From the NCBI RefSeq assembly GCF_030711405.1, contig NZ_JAULSI010000017.1, forward strand, positions 37,181 to 101,180: a stretch of DNA of 64,000 nucleotides. Direction: 5' to 3'. Under the pieces are notes generated by a model that had not been told where the DNA came from, did no database searches, and worked only from the letters and a program-made list of their open reading frames with translations. Position numbers and translations under genes: made by a program. Shown piece after piece: positions 24,246 through 33,477 of the stretch. Origin of the DNA: Massilia brevitalea (lineage in GTDB: Bacteria > Pseudomonadota > Gammaproteobacteria > Burkholderiales > Burkholderiaceae_D). Each line of letters opens with the position of its first letter. Positions within the stretch are counted from its first letter, which is position 1.

Positions 24246-25421
24246 ATGAAGAAAAGCTTGTTTCCCCTGGCCCTGGGCGGGTTCGGTATTGGCATGACCG
24301 AATTCGTGATGATGGGCATCCTTCCCGACATCGCTACCGGCCTAGATATCACCATTCCCCAGGCCGGCTATCTGATTTCCGCCTACGCGCTGGGCGTGGT
24401 GGTCGGTGCGCCGACCCTGGTGGCGCTGGTGGCCGGCCGTCCGCCGCGCAGCGTGCTGGTCTGGTTCATGCTGATGTTCGCCGTGTTCAATGGCCTGTCG
24501 GCGCTGGCGCCGAACTTCGGGCTGATGATGGCCTCGCGTTTCCTGGCCGGCTTGCCGCATGGCGCCTTCTTCGGCGTTGGCGCCGTGGTGGCCAGCCGCC
24601 TGGCCGATCCGGGCAAGGTGGCCGCCGCGCTGGCGACCATGTTCACCGGCCTGACCCTGGCCAACGTGCTCGGCGTGCCCTTCGGTACCTGGCTCGGGCA
24701 CAACGTCAGCTGGCGCCTGGTGTTCCTGGTCGTGGCCGCCATCGGCCTGGCCACCGCCCTCAGCCTGAAGCAATGGGTGCCCTACTTCGAGGCCACGCCC
24801 GGCGCCGGCCTGAGGAAGGACCTGAAGATCTTCCGCAAGCCGGGCCTGTGGCTGGCGCTGGCGATCACCTCGATCGGCACCGGCGGCTTCTTTGCCTGGT
24901 TCAGCTATATCGCGCCGCTGCTGACCGACATGGCGCAGTTTGCCCCAGGCCAGATCCCGCTGATCATGACGGTGGTCGGCGTGGGCATGACCGTGGGCGT
25001 CACGCTTGGCGGGCGCCTGGCCGACCGCTTCGCGCCGCTGCGCGCGGTGGCCCTGCTGCTCGCCAGCATGACGGTCCTGCTGCTGTTGAACGGCTTGCTC
25101 GCTAGCTCGCAACCGGCGATGCTGATGCTGGCCTTTGCCACCGGCGCGAACGCGCTGGCGCTGGGCCCGCCAATCCAGATGCTGCTGATCGGCCATTCGC
25201 GCGAAGCAGAGATGCTTGGCTCGTCGCTCGGCCAGTCGGGCTTCAATATCGGTAACGCCACCGGCGCCTTCCTTGGCGGGATTCCGCTGACGCTGGGCTA
25301 TTCGTACGCTTCGCCGCAGTGGGTGGCGGCCGGCATGGCCGTGGCCGGCGTAGGCCTGGCGCTGTGGATGCTTGCCATGGAACGCAAGCCTCTGCCTCAG
25401 GCCGCCTTGCGCCAGCGATAA
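24246..25421 (+). CDS. MFS transporter, AraJ/YdhP-like efflux permease
   Basis: A 391-residue major-facilitator protein with 12 predicted membrane helices. The start MKKSLFPLALGGFGIGMTEFVMMGILPDIA is characteristic of the AraJ/sugar-efflux (DHA1) group. The loop 2-3 region has ALVAGRPPRSVLVWF and motif-A-like GGRLADRFAPLRA occurs in the second half. The substrate is unknown; sugar or drug efflux would be typical. The final 25 bases overlap tail-to-tail with the PEP-CTERM gene on the other strand. Confidence 0.9.
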   Translation: MKKSLFPLALGGFGIGMTEFVMMGILPDIATGLDITIPQAGYLISAYALGVVVGAPTLVALVAGRPPRSVLVWFMLMFAVFNGLSALAPNFGLMMASRFLAGLPHGAFFGVGAVVASRLADPGKVAAALATMFTGLTLANVLGVPFGTWLGHNVSWRLVFLVVAAIGLATALSLKQWVPYFEATPGAGLRKDLKIFRKPGLWLALAITSIGTGGFFAWFSYIAPLLTDMAQFAPGQIPLIMTVVGVGMTVGVTLGGRLADRFAPLRAVALLLASMTVLLLLNGLLASSQPAMLMLAFATGANALALGPPIQMLLIGHSREAEMLGSSLGQSGFNIGNATGAFLGGIPLTLGYSYASPQWVAAGMAVAGVGLALWMLAMERKPLPQAALRQR

Positions 25422-26341
25422 GCGGCGCCTGCCGCGCACAGGCCGCCAAGGACCAGGGCCAGCGAACCTGGCTCCGGTATCTCGCCATGCGGATCCCCGG
25501 CGCCCGGCGGCAGGTTGAAACCGGGCACGTCGACGGCCTGGAAATAATGGTTGGCATTCACCTGGATCGTCGAGTTCCAGGAGTCGACGATCACGTTGCC
25601 GTTGATGACGCCCGAGTTGGCATTCACCGCGGCATACGGCGCCAGCACGCTGCCGATCACGCCCTTCACGTTGACGTTCTTTGCTTCGTAAAAATTGAAC
25701 AGCACGTTATAAGCGCTCAGCGGCTCGAAGCTGATGCCGCCTTCGTTGAAGGTGCCAAGGTCGCCGCTGATGTTGAAGATCAGGGTCTGGCCGGGCGTCA
25801 GCTGTTCCAGCGTCCAGCTGCTCGAGGTGCGAAACAGGTCGGACGAGACATTGAAAATATCCACGCCGCCCTTGCCGCTGCCCGTTACCCTTACCCCGCT
25901 CCATAAAGGATTCACTGCGCCGGTTGCATCCATCCCGGCAACCGTTTGGGTCAGGGTCTTGTAGTACTGCTCGGTAGCGGCGAAGTCGACCGGGTTGGTC
26001 GGCAAGGCTGTCGGCGTGGCGGCCGACTGCATGGTCGTGGCGCCGCCCACGTAGACGCCGCCATGGTTGATCGAGCCGCCGGTCAACGTCAGGTTGCCGC
26101 CCACGATTGCTGCATACTCCCCGAACGCCGGGCGCTTCTTGTCGTTGATCGAATAGCTCGACACGGTTACATTTCCACCCGCCACCAGCGCCCCCTCGAC
26201 GTCGCTCGACGGCGCCGTGAAGTCGTGGATGGCGTACAGGTTGGCCCCGCCGATGATGCTGGTCAGGTCGATGACACCGGCGTGGGCACTCGCCCCGACG
26301 CTAAAAGCAAGAACACTGGCGACAAGCCTGGCGATGCGCAT
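25397..26341 (-). CDS. Choice-of-anchor A domain PEP-CTERM protein
   Basis: A 314-residue exported protein. The signal peptide MRIARLVASVLAFSVGASAHA is followed by the choice-of-anchor A domain (NLYAIHDFTAPSSDVEGALVAGGNV, then the repeated GGNLTLTGGSINHGGVYVGG and the VDIFNV..LFN beta pattern, about residues 35-270). The PEP-CTERM tail is IPEPGSLALVLGGLCAAG and YRWRKAA. The family is surface-located with a variable C-terminal anchor; here exosortase processing is predicted. A longer frame to 26428 is open, but the ATG at 26341 begins the signal peptide. No sigma-54 element was seen here, unlike the other two PEP-CTERM genes. Convergent overlap of 25 bases with the MFS gene. Confidence 0.87.
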   Translation of the reverse strand: MRIARLVASVLAFSVGASAHAGVIDLTSIIGGANLYAIHDFTAPSSDVEGALVAGGNVTVSSYSINDKKRPAFGEYAAIVGGNLTLTGGSINHGGVYVGGATTMQSAATPTALPTNPVDFAATEQYYKTLTQTVAGMDATGAVNPLWSGVRVTGSGKGGVDIFNVSSDLFRTSSSWTLEQLTPGQTLIFNISGDLGTFNEGGISFEPLSAYNVLFNFYEAKNVNVKGVIGSVLAPYAAVNANSGVINGNVIVDSWNSTIQVNANHYFQAVDVPGFNLPPGAGDPHGEIPEPGSLALVLGGLCAAGAAYRWRKAA

Positions 26342-26500
26342 GGTGATTCCCAGTGGAAATTTATATTTCCAAATATTATCACTAGAAGTTTGCGAAATAT
26401 CACATGCTTCGGTCTGCGCGTCGAGCACTTGCTGGATGTCGATGAGAACGGCTGGCCTCGGCCTTGGTTCCTGAAAAACGCGCCGTTAAGCTGGCCCCGA

Positions 26501-27340
26501 TCAGACCAGCAGCGGCCCGCCCATGATCGCCTGGGTCTCGGCCGCCTCGGCGCGGATCTCGGCCAGCATCTCTTCATCGAGCACGAAGTCGAGCGCGCTG
26601 TCGCCGTGGGCCGGCAGTTCGGCCGGCGGCGCCCCCAGCGGCGACGGCACCGGCGCATACTGGTTCGCCAGCAGCAGGGTGTCGAGCAGGTTCGAGGGCG
26701 GCATGTTGATCCAGCCGCGGCGCAGTTCGCCAATGGCGTCGGCCACCAGCGCCGGCACCGACAGCTTCTTCAGCACCTCGAGGCTGACCACGTCCTCGCA
26801 CAGCTCGCCCCACTTCTCGGTGTCGTCATCGAGCAGGCCGGGAAATTCGTCGGCGCGCGAGAGCAGGTAGAAGCCGCCGACCTCGTGGATGATGCCGGCG
26901 AACAGGGCCGTGTCGGGATTGACGAAGGTGACGCGCCGCGCCAGCGCCCCGGCCAGCGCCGCCACGTGCACCGTGTGCTCCCACAGCTGCTCGGCCTTGC
27001 TGCGCAGGCCGCGGTCCTTGATGCGGCTGCCGAACTGGCGCACCACCAGGCTGGCCACCAAGGCCTGCAGGCGGCGGTAGCCGATGCGGATCACGGCCGC
27101 GCGCACATTGGTGACGGGCGGGCCGCCGCCGCCGGAAAACGCGGCCGAATTGGCCAGCGCCACGGTGCGCGCGGCCAGTTGCGGCTCGGCCAGCACCAGG
27201 CGGATGGCTTCGTCGAGCGGACAGTCGGGATCGTCGAGCGCCTGCTGCAGGCGCAGCACGGCGTTCACGCTGGTAGGAAAGGTAATGTCACCGCGGGCGG
27301 CCTGGGCCACGATGAATCCAAAGGCTTCGAGTTTATTCAC
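26501..27340 (-). CDS. HDOD-domain signalling protein
   Basis: A 279-residue cytoplasmic protein with an HDOD (HD-related output) domain covering most of its length. Visible parts are FPTSVNAVLRLQQALDDPDCPLDEAIRLVLAEPQLAARTVALANSAAF (shown here in family terms: helix-rich, with the conserved P-x-L-x-x-R-x-x-x-L-A-N-S), then IRIGYRRLQALV and HTVHVAALAGALA with FAGIIHEVGGF. HDOD proteins act in signal transduction and lack HD phosphohydrolase residues. The start is taken as the GTG at 27340 (VNKLEAF). A TATAAT box ends seven bases upstream, leaving almost no leader. Confidence 0.85.
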   Translation of the reverse strand: MNKLEAFGFIVAQAARGDITFPTSVNAVLRLQQALDDPDCPLDEAIRLVLAEPQLAARTVALANSAAFSGGGGPPVTNVRAAVIRIGYRRLQALVASLVVRQFGSRIKDRGLRSKAEQLWEHTVHVAALAGALARRVTFVNPDTALFAGIIHEVGGFYLLSRADEFPGLLDDDTEKWGELCEDVVSLEVLKKLSVPALVADAIGELRRGWINMPPSNLLDTLLLANQYAPVPSPLGAPPAELPAHGDSALDFVLDEEMLAEIRAEAAETQAIMGGPLLV

Positions 27341-27453
27341 CCGAAAATTATACCGCGCCACCCCCGGTTGGGTAGGAGCCCGGGCTGCCGCCGCCGTCCG
27401 GATTGCCTCCGGGCGACGGTAAAAAACGACAGCGACGGAAACACAGCAGTCGC

Positions 27454-28644
27454 TTACTTGACCTTGATCGCGCTCTTCACGCTGGCCACGCCATCGACTT
27501 CCTTGGCCACCTTCACGGCCTTGTCGGCCTCGGCCTTCGATTCGACGAAACCGCTCAGCATCACCACGCCCTTCTCGGTTTCGACATGGATCGCCATCGA
27601 TTTCAGCTCCGGCTCCTTGAAGATGTTCGCCTTGACCTTGGTCGTGATCGCCGTGTCGGAAGCGGCCACGGCAGTGCCGCGGGTGGCGTCGCGGGTTGCT
27701 TCGCGCGTGTTGTCGGCGGCCTTGTCGGTCGCGCGGTCGGTGCGGTCGGCCACGGCGGCGGCGGTGTCGCGCGTCTTCTCGCCGGCGGTCTGCATGGCTT
27801 CCTGCGTGTTTTCCTTCGCGCTCGACGCAGCCTGGCGGGTCTTGTCGCCGAGGTTGTCGACCGCGCTCTCGGTCTTCTGGGCGATGGTCGAACCGGCCGC
27901 GCGCAGGCGTTCGCCGGCGCCGTCCAGGCCGGTCTTCTCGGCCACGGTCGAGGCAGCGGCCTTGGTCTTGTCGACGGCGGTAGCGGCTACTTCCTTGGTC
28001 CTGTCGACGGCGGTCGAGGCGGCGGCGCGGGTCTTGTCGGCGGCGCGGTCGGTGGCGTTCTCGGCGCGGTTGGCCATGGTGGTCACGTTGCCTTTGCTGT
28101 CGACCAGGCAGCCGGCCGCCGAGCCGCCGGTCGCCTGTTCGCACTTGGCAACGGCCGCGGCCTTGGCCGGGTCCTTCGTGTCGGTACTGGCGATCAGGCC
28201 GGTGCTGCCGCTGGAACCGAGCGCGGTGGAACCGTCGCGTCCGGCCTTGGCATCGGCCAGGGCGGCGGTGTGCACCGACTTGGCATTGTCCATGCAGCTG
28301 TCCTTGTCGGCGCCGTTCCTGGCGTCGCATTTTTCCTTGGCGAGGTCATAGTCGGCGTCCGCGACTTTTTCGCGGGCGTGCGAGCGGGCCGATTCGCTGT
28401 TTTCATATTTGGCCACGGCCTGCGATTCGCCGCGTGCACGGGCCACCTTGGCCTCGGCCATGCAGACGTCCTTGTCGTTGCCCTTCATGGCGTCGCACTT
28501 GGCGCTGGCCGTCTTGTAGTCGGCCGACACTTTTTGCACGGCATCGCGGTAACCGGCGGCGTCCTTTGTCTGGGCCTGGGCAGGCGCAATGGCAAGGCTG
28601 GCGCCGGCCGCGGTGGCGAGCAGGGTTGCAAGCAAGGAGTTCAT
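27454..28644 (-). CDS. BON-domain envelope protein with LEA-like repeat region
   Basis: A 396-residue exported protein. It has a signal peptide (MNSLLATLLATAAGASLAIAPAQA) and an N-terminal part with paired cysteines in repeated K-C-D-A-x-x-G-x-x-K-D-x-C units (three or four, residues about 45-175). A long Ala/Thr/Lys/Asp-rich segment (about 190-310) then shows 11-13-residue periodicity (DRTKEVAATAVDKTK-like), resembling LEA-type coiled repeats. A BON domain closes the protein (ITTKVKANIFKEPEL, ESKAEADKAVKVAKEV, about 325-396). BON proteins such as OsmY are periplasmic and stress-linked. GAGGG nine bases before the ATG at 28644 fixes the start. Confidence 0.85.
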   Translation of the reverse strand: MNSLLATLLATAAGASLAIAPAQAQTKDAAGYRDAVQKVSADYKTASAKCDAMKGNDKDVCMAEAKVARARGESQAVAKYENSESARSHAREKVADADYDLAKEKCDARNGADKDSCMDNAKSVHTAALADAKAGRDGSTALGSSGSTGLIASTDTKDPAKAAAVAKCEQATGGSAAGCLVDSKGNVTTMANRAENATDRAADKTRAAASTAVDRTKEVAATAVDKTKAAASTVAEKTGLDGAGERLRAAGSTIAQKTESAVDNLGDKTRQAASSAKENTQEAMQTAGEKTRDTAAAVADRTDRATDKAADNTREATRDATRGTAVAASDTAITTKVKANIFKEPELKSMAIHVETEKGVVMLSGFVESKAEADKAVKVAKEVDGVASVKSAIKVK

Positions 28645-28782
28645 GGCAGTGTCCCTCATGTCGGTTGTTGTGATGGCGTCATTAAACGCCGCACCCCTCC
28701 CAACTTCTGTGCGACAGCGTACCGTTGCCGGAAAAACCATGAACGCTCTGCGGCGGCGCATGCGGCCGCCATCGGGAGGAAT

Positions 28783-29478
28783 TCACTCGGCCTGCAGCAG
28801 GCCCTCGCGCCAGAGCGGCGCCGCATCGTCGAACGGGGCGCCGGTATTGCCCAGGCGGCTGGCGTCGCGCGCCAGTTCCACCCAGAGGCGGGTGTCGTGC
28901 CCGCTGCGCGCCACCGGCTGCGCCTTGCGCACGGACTCGAACCAGGCATGCACGCGGCCATAGGCGTCGGGATTGCGCTGGCGGGTCCAGGCCAGGGCGG
29001 CCAGGTCGGCGTAGGCTTCCTCGCGGCGCGACTCGCGCATCGCTTTCGAGGCGGCCAGCAGTTCGCCGCTGGCGGCGCGCTCCTCGCCTACCTCGACGAA
29101 GCCGGCCGGCAAGGCCTTCCAGGCGCCGCGCACGTGGCGCCAGCAATGCGCCACCTCGTGCGCCGTCATCGCCTCGATCAGTTCGCCGCGCTGCGCATCG
29201 GGCACACCGTCGAGGATGGTCTCGGCCTGAGGATTGCCGCGCAGGGTCAGCACCAGCTTGCAGCGCCCGTTATCGAAACCCATGGCCAGCGGCACGTCGT
29301 TGGCGCGTGGCTGGGGCTGCACGACGATGTCGATCGGCAGCGCCAGCTTCTGGGAATAGGACAGGACCGGCGCCGCCGCCTGCAGCCAGCGCCCCTCGAG
29401 GGCGGTCAGGTCGGCGCAATGAGCGGACTGGATGGACGCGCAGGCGAGCAGCGCGGCAACGGCAGGATACTTGGACAT
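28783..29478 (-). CDS. Predicted secreted zinc metallopeptidase-like protein (HEVAH)
   Basis: A 231-residue protein with a signal peptide (MSKYPAVAALLACASIQSAHCA). A zincin-like motif HEVAH is at residues 107-111, with Glu153/Glu154 (RREEAYADL) about 42 residues later as a possible third zinc ligand; this order resembles gluzincins. The rest has no family I recognise. It is monocistronic and leftward, 138 bases before the BON gene. The activity is a prediction from the motif alone. Confidence 0.7.
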   Translation of the reverse strand: MSKYPAVAALLACASIQSAHCADLTALEGRWLQAAAPVLSYSQKLALPIDIVVQPQPRANDVPLAMGFDNGRCKLVLTLRGNPQAETILDGVPDAQRGELIEAMTAHEVAHCWRHVRGAWKALPAGFVEVGEERAASGELLAASKAMRESRREEAYADLAALAWTRQRNPDAYGRVHAWFESVRKAQPVARSGHDTRLWVELARDASRLGNTGAPFDDAAPLWREGLLQAE

Positions 29479-29563
29479 GGAAGACTTCCGGTCTGGATGA
29501 AATGCTCTAAGGCAATTCTAGAACCGAGAATATCTTCCCAATCAGAAATATTTTTGTCCGTGT

Positions 29564-31192
29564 TCAAACCGGCAACGCCAGGCGCCGCGCTTGAGGCGGC
29601 GATGCAACAGTCGGGCTGTCGGACTGTGCCATTTTGAAGACACTCACTACCTGCGCCAGCGCCGCCGCCTGGTCCTGCAGCGACAGCGAGGCAGCGCCAG
29701 CCTGCTCGACCAGCGCCGCATTCTGACGCGTGGCCTCGTCCATGCGGCCGATGGCCGTGTTCACCTGCTCGATGCCGGCGCGCTGCTCGGCGCTGGCGGC
29801 GCTGATCTCGGCCATGATGCCGGTCACGTGCTTCACGCTGGCGACGATCTCGTCCATGGTATTCCCGGCCGCGTCCACCAGGCGGGCGCCGGCATCGACG
29901 CGCTCGACCGAGCTCTTGATCAGGGCCTTGATCTCTTGCGCTGCCTTGGCCGAGCGCTGCGCCAGGTTGCGCACCTCGCTGGCGACGACCGCAAAGCCGC
30001 GCCCCTGCTCGCCGGCGCGGGCTGCTTCCACGGCCGCGTTCAGGGCCAGGATATTCGTCTGGAAGGCGATGCTGTCGATCACGCCGATGATGTCGGCAAT
30101 CTGCTTCGAGGAATCGTTGATCGAGGCCATGGTCTGCACCACCTGCGCCACCACCTCGCCACCGCGCGTGGCCACGCCCGACGCCGATTCCGCCAGCACG
30201 TTCGCCTGGCGCGCATTGTCGGCATTCTGGCGCACGGTGGCGGTCAGTTCTTCCATCGAGGCGGCGGTGTCCATCAGGGTATCGGCCTGGCGTTCGGTAC
30301 GGCGCGACAGGTCTTCGTTGCCGGCCGCGATCTCGGTCGAGGCGGTCGCGATGGTCAGGGTGCCGGCGCGCACCTGCGACACGATCCCGACCAGGCTGTC
30401 GCGCATGCCCTTCATGGCGTACAGCAGGCTGGAGCGGTCGCCGGGCGCGGTGTGAATCTGCACGCCGAGTTCGCCGGCGGCGATGCGGCCGGCAATCTGC
30501 ACGGCGTAGTCCGGCTGGCCACCGAGCTGGCGCAGCAGGCCGCGGGTGATGGTCCAGGCGCCGAGCGCGCCAATGGCCACCGCAATTGCGCACAGCACGC
30601 CCATCCAGGCAAAGAAGCTGCTCGACAGCGAACGCGCTTCCGCGGTCGAGATCTTGTTGCGCGTTTCCTCGAGGTCGATCAGGCGGTTTACGCTGGCCAG
30701 CCAGGCGGTAAAGGCCGGGCCGGCTTCCTGGGCCAGCAGGGTGCGCGCGCCTTCGGCGTCGCCATTCAGGCGCAGCGCGCTCACTTGCGCAACCAGCGGC
30801 TGGGCCTTGCGCTCTTCTTCCTTGATGGCGGCCAGCGCATCGCGCTCCTCGGGCAGCACTTCGCGGCCGGCGCCAAACAGGGCATCGAGCTCGGTTGCGG
30901 CATGTTCGTAGTTGGCGGCCAGGGTGCTTATGCGCGCCAGCGCCGGCCCGGCGGCGGCATTGTCGGCGGCCAGCACCACGTCGCGCAGGGCGATGGCGCG
31001 GTCGTGCACGCTGCCACGGAAATTGATGGCGTGGCGCTGCTTGACGTTGTTGACGTCGTTGATGTGGTTCAGGGTGGCATCGATCTGGCCGACGCGGCTG
31101 ACCGCCAGCGCGGTCAACAGCATCATCAGCACCAGCACGGCGCCGAAACCCAGCGCAAGGCGTGCGCCGATGGTGAGTTTGGATAAGGACAT
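29564..31192 (-). CDS. Methyl-accepting chemotaxis protein
   Basis: A 542-residue inner-membrane chemoreceptor. TM1 is at about 11-31. A periplasmic four-helix-bundle sensor (about 32-190, beginning [25 protein letters not shown] in the Tar-like style) is followed by TM2 (about 192-214), HAMP, and a cytoplasmic signalling domain. That domain contains the hairpin tip [24 protein letters not shown] in pieces and [15 protein letters not shown]. The C-terminus lacks a CheR-binding pentapeptide. The ATG at 31192 begins [12 protein letters not shown]; an upstream open frame to 31297 is unlikely. No other che genes are in the window. Confidence 0.95.
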   Translation of the reverse strand: MSLSKLTIGARLALGFGAVLVLMMLLTALAVSRVGQIDATLNHINDVNNVKQRHAINFRGSVHDRAIALRDVVLAADNAAAGPALARISTLAANYEHAATELDALFGAGREVLPEERDALAAIKEEERKAQPLVAQVSALRLNGDAEGARTLLAQEAGPAFTAWLASVNRLIDLEETRNKISTAEARSLSSSFFAWMGVLCAIAVAIGALGAWTITRGLLRQLGGQPDYAVQIAGRIAAGELGVQIHTAPGDRSSLLYAMKGMRDSLVGIVSQVRAGTLTIATASTEIAAGNEDLSRRTERQADTLMDTAASMEELTATVRQNADNARQANVLAESASGVATRGGEVVAQVVQTMASINDSSKQIADIIGVIDSIAFQTNILALNAAVEAARAGEQGRGFAVVASEVRNLAQRSAKAAQEIKALIKSSVERVDAGARLVDAAGNTMDEIVASVKHVTGIMAEISAASAEQRAGIEQVNTAIGRMDEATRQNAALVEQAGAASLSLQDQAAALAQVVSVFKMAQSDSPTVASPPQARRLALPV

Positions 31193-31375
31193 GGTTTGCT
31201 CGCTACATTCATGCGGAGCAGGTGCTCCGGTCGCTTCATACGACGGTAATTTCCACATGGAAACAACTATGAATATAACAGAAACCGCGCGAATCATTTG
31301 TTCGCGCTATCCATTCAATAAAGTCGATAGATAATAGCTATTTTCTAGTTCGGCGTTCTCTATCGACTGTCTCGA

Positions 31376-33124
31376 TTAACGCGCCGGCGCCCCGCTCAGC
31401 GATGCAGCCGTCACGAAGGCCGGACGGATATCGTTCGGCACCGCCTTCATCTTGTCGAGCGCCTTCTGCACGTCCGGGCGGATCACCACGTAGTGCGCCA
31501 TCATCGCCTTGGCGCGCGCGTAGTCGCCGGTCGCTTCGATGGTGAGGAATTCGCGGTCGAGGTCGATCACGGCTTGCCTGATCTTCTTGAAGTCGACCGA
31601 GAAGGTGCTGTCGCCATGCGAGACGAACGCGCCTTTATCGAGCAGGTAGTTCACCTGGATCGCCATGCCGCGCGCGTGCGAATCGGTCAGGCCGAAGTGC
31701 AGCGTGCGGAAGCAGGAGGCCAGGAAGGTGTTGTACAGCTTGCGCTCGGCTGCTTCGCCCTGCCCCAGCGTGTCCTTCAACTGGCCCTTCTCCATCATGT
31801 AGGCCAGCGCCCAGAGGCCGGTGACGTCGGCTTTCGCTTCCTCGATGGTCGAGTACGCCTCTTTCAAGTCCTGGCGCGGCGTCGATTCCTTGCCGCCCTG
31901 GCGGGTCACATGCGGTCCCAGGCCATGGGTAATTTCGTGGGCCAGGATGTGGGTGAAGAAGGAATTGAAGTCGAGGTCCTTCTGGTCTTGCAGGCGCAGG
32001 ACGAGTTTGGTGATCGGCTTCAGGGTCGATTCGAACTTCGCTTCCTGGATGTTCTTCAGCATCACGCGCTTGGAACCGCGCTCGCGGATGATGCGCTCGT
32101 CGTTCGGCAAATTATAGGCGGCGGTCTGCACGCCCATGTTGCCGTCGCCTGCGCCATAGACCTGGTTCACCACCACCATCGGCGCCATGGCGCCCACCTT
32201 GGGGTTGCGGTACTGCTTGTCGATCGGCAGGTTGTCTTCCAGCTCCTGCATGTGCTTGCCGAAGAAGTTCAGCTTCTGCGTTTCCTCGGGATCGCGCACG
32301 CTCACATACGCTTCGAAGGCGGCCTTGTAGCCGAACAGCTCGTCGTTATAGGTTTCGTAGGGTCCGATGGTGATGTCGACCGGGCTGTCGAGGTCCATCC
32401 AGGCGAAGTCCGAGGCCAGGTAATCGTTCGACAGGAAGGCGTCGGCGCGCAGGGTCAGGAATTTCTTCAGCGAGGCGTTGTCGGTGTGGGCGGCGGCTTC
32501 GCGCAGCAGCCTGGCCAGCTGCTCCAGTTCCGGCTTGTATTCCTCGGAATATTTCACGGTGCGGAACTTGCCGGCCTTGTCGCTGCGGATGACGGTGAAG
32601 TACCACTGGGCGGCTTCCTTGTCTTTCGCCGGCAGCGCGTTCATCCAGGCTTCCAGGGCTTCCTTGGTGGCGCCTGGCGGATAGAAGTTGGCGGCATCGG
32701 GCTTGTGCGCGGGGATGGCGATGCCGGCGTACTCGGCGGGCATGAAGGAGCGGTTGACGTCGATGATGGACCAGGGGCCCTTGTTCAGCCAAAAGTATTC
32801 CTGGCGCGCCTTGCCGAGCGGGGTGGTGTCTTTTTTCAGGGCCGCCCACAGCGCTTCGTTGCTGGCCCAGCGCTGGCGCAATTGCAGGGTGTCGACGATT
32901 TTTGCTGCTTCGACCAGCTTGGCGATGGCGGCGCGGTCGCCTTGCGAGAGCTTGGCGGTGTCGGCACGCAGTTCGACGGGGGCGAAGCGCTTGGCCATGG
33001 TGCTCAGCTGGGTGACGCTGGCGGGGGCTTGTTTGGTGGCGGGTGTGTCGGCGGCAGTGACGGCGCCGGCAGCGGTCATGGCCAGCACGAGTGGAGCGAT
33101 GAGTGGAGCAAGCGCGTGTTTCAT
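31376..33124 (-). CDS. M49-family (dipeptidyl-peptidase III-like) metallopeptidase, exported
   Basis: A 582-residue protein with a signal peptide (MKHALAPLIAPLVLAMTAAGAVTA). The zinc motif is HEITH at residues 396-400 in HILAHEITHGLGPHV. The third ligand Glu lies in STIEEAKADVTGLWAL about 30 residues on, as in M49 peptidases. Canonical DPP III has HEXXGH (one residue longer); the five-residue HEXXH seen here is typical of the bacterial lineage. Expected in the periplasm. Monocistronic, followed by the composite repeat at 33213-33414 on its promoter side. Confidence 0.87.
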   Translation of the reverse strand: MKHALAPLIAPLVLAMTAAGAVTAADTPATKQAPASVTQLSTMAKRFAPVELRADTAKLSQGDRAAIAKLVEAAKIVDTLQLRQRWASNEALWAALKKDTTPLGKARQEYFWLNKGPWSIIDVNRSFMPAEYAGIAIPAHKPDAANFYPPGATKEALEAWMNALPAKDKEAAQWYFTVIRSDKAGKFRTVKYSEEYKPELEQLARLLREAAAHTDNASLKKFLTLRADAFLSNDYLASDFAWMDLDSPVDITIGPYETYNDELFGYKAAFEAYVSVRDPEETQKLNFFGKHMQELEDNLPIDKQYRNPKVGAMAPMVVVNQVYGAGDGNMGVQTAAYNLPNDERIIRERGSKRVMLKNIQEAKFESTLKPITKLVLRLQDQKDLDFNSFFTHILAHEITHGLGPHVTRQGGKESTPRQDLKEAYSTIEEAKADVTGLWALAYMMEKGQLKDTLGQGEAAERKLYNTFLASCFRTLHFGLTDSHARGMAIQVNYLLDKGAFVSHGDSTFSVDFKKIRQAVIDLDREFLTIEATGDYARAKAMMAHYVVIRPDVQKALDKMKAVPNDIRPAFVTAASLSGAPAR

Positions 33125-33212
33125 GTGTCCCCTGTTGGTGTGAATGCAAGCGGGGGATTGTAATCCTGTTAGGTGAGGAGGGGACTGTGCGTGATCTTGC
33201 TGATCACTTCAA

Positions 33213-33414
33213 CCGTACGGTGGGCACCCCGTGCCCACGCGGTTACGTGCCTCTGCCTGCACCGCTAACGGTGATGATTCGCTCGCGAAAATGGAAAACG
33301 GCCAAAACGCATGCATAGCGTTTTGGCCGTTGATGATGTCGCGGGCGAAGATTCACGGCCACAGGTGCAAGCATACGCACGTAACCGCGTGGGCACGGGG
33401 TGCCCACCGTACGG
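33213..33414. repeat. Composite palindromic element R1
   Basis: 38-base inverted arms at 33213-33250 and 33377-33414 contain CCGTACGGTGGGCAC and its complement and surround a 126-base centre. The centre has a further hairpin, CGGCCAAAACGC / GCGTTTTGGCCG (33299-33330). Its interior matches that of R6. It lies in the 350-base gap between the M49 gene and the efflux operon, which is otherwise empty. Confidence 0.85.
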
Positions 33415-33477
33415 AAAATGGCGCCGCCCCAGGAAGCGGCGCAGGCCAAGCAGACCGCGCCAGAACCAGCGAACTGC

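Noticed and set aside
26342..26470. Sigma-54 promoter for the choice-of-anchor A gene
   Set aside because: No GG-N10-GC with TTGC was found on the coding strand in the upstream region.
26501..28330. A 609-codon HDOD protein extending upstream of 27340
   Set aside because: The upstream 330 codons are Arg/Gln/Gly-rich and lie under the BON gene in another frame; HDOD homologues begin near the GTG chosen.
25946..28351. Long plus-strand frames (801 and 744 codons) over the HDOD and BON genes
   Set aside because: They are antisense shadows of genes with recognisable domains, with repetitive Ala/Val/Ser or Gly/Leu/Val translation that mirrors the opposite-strand codons.
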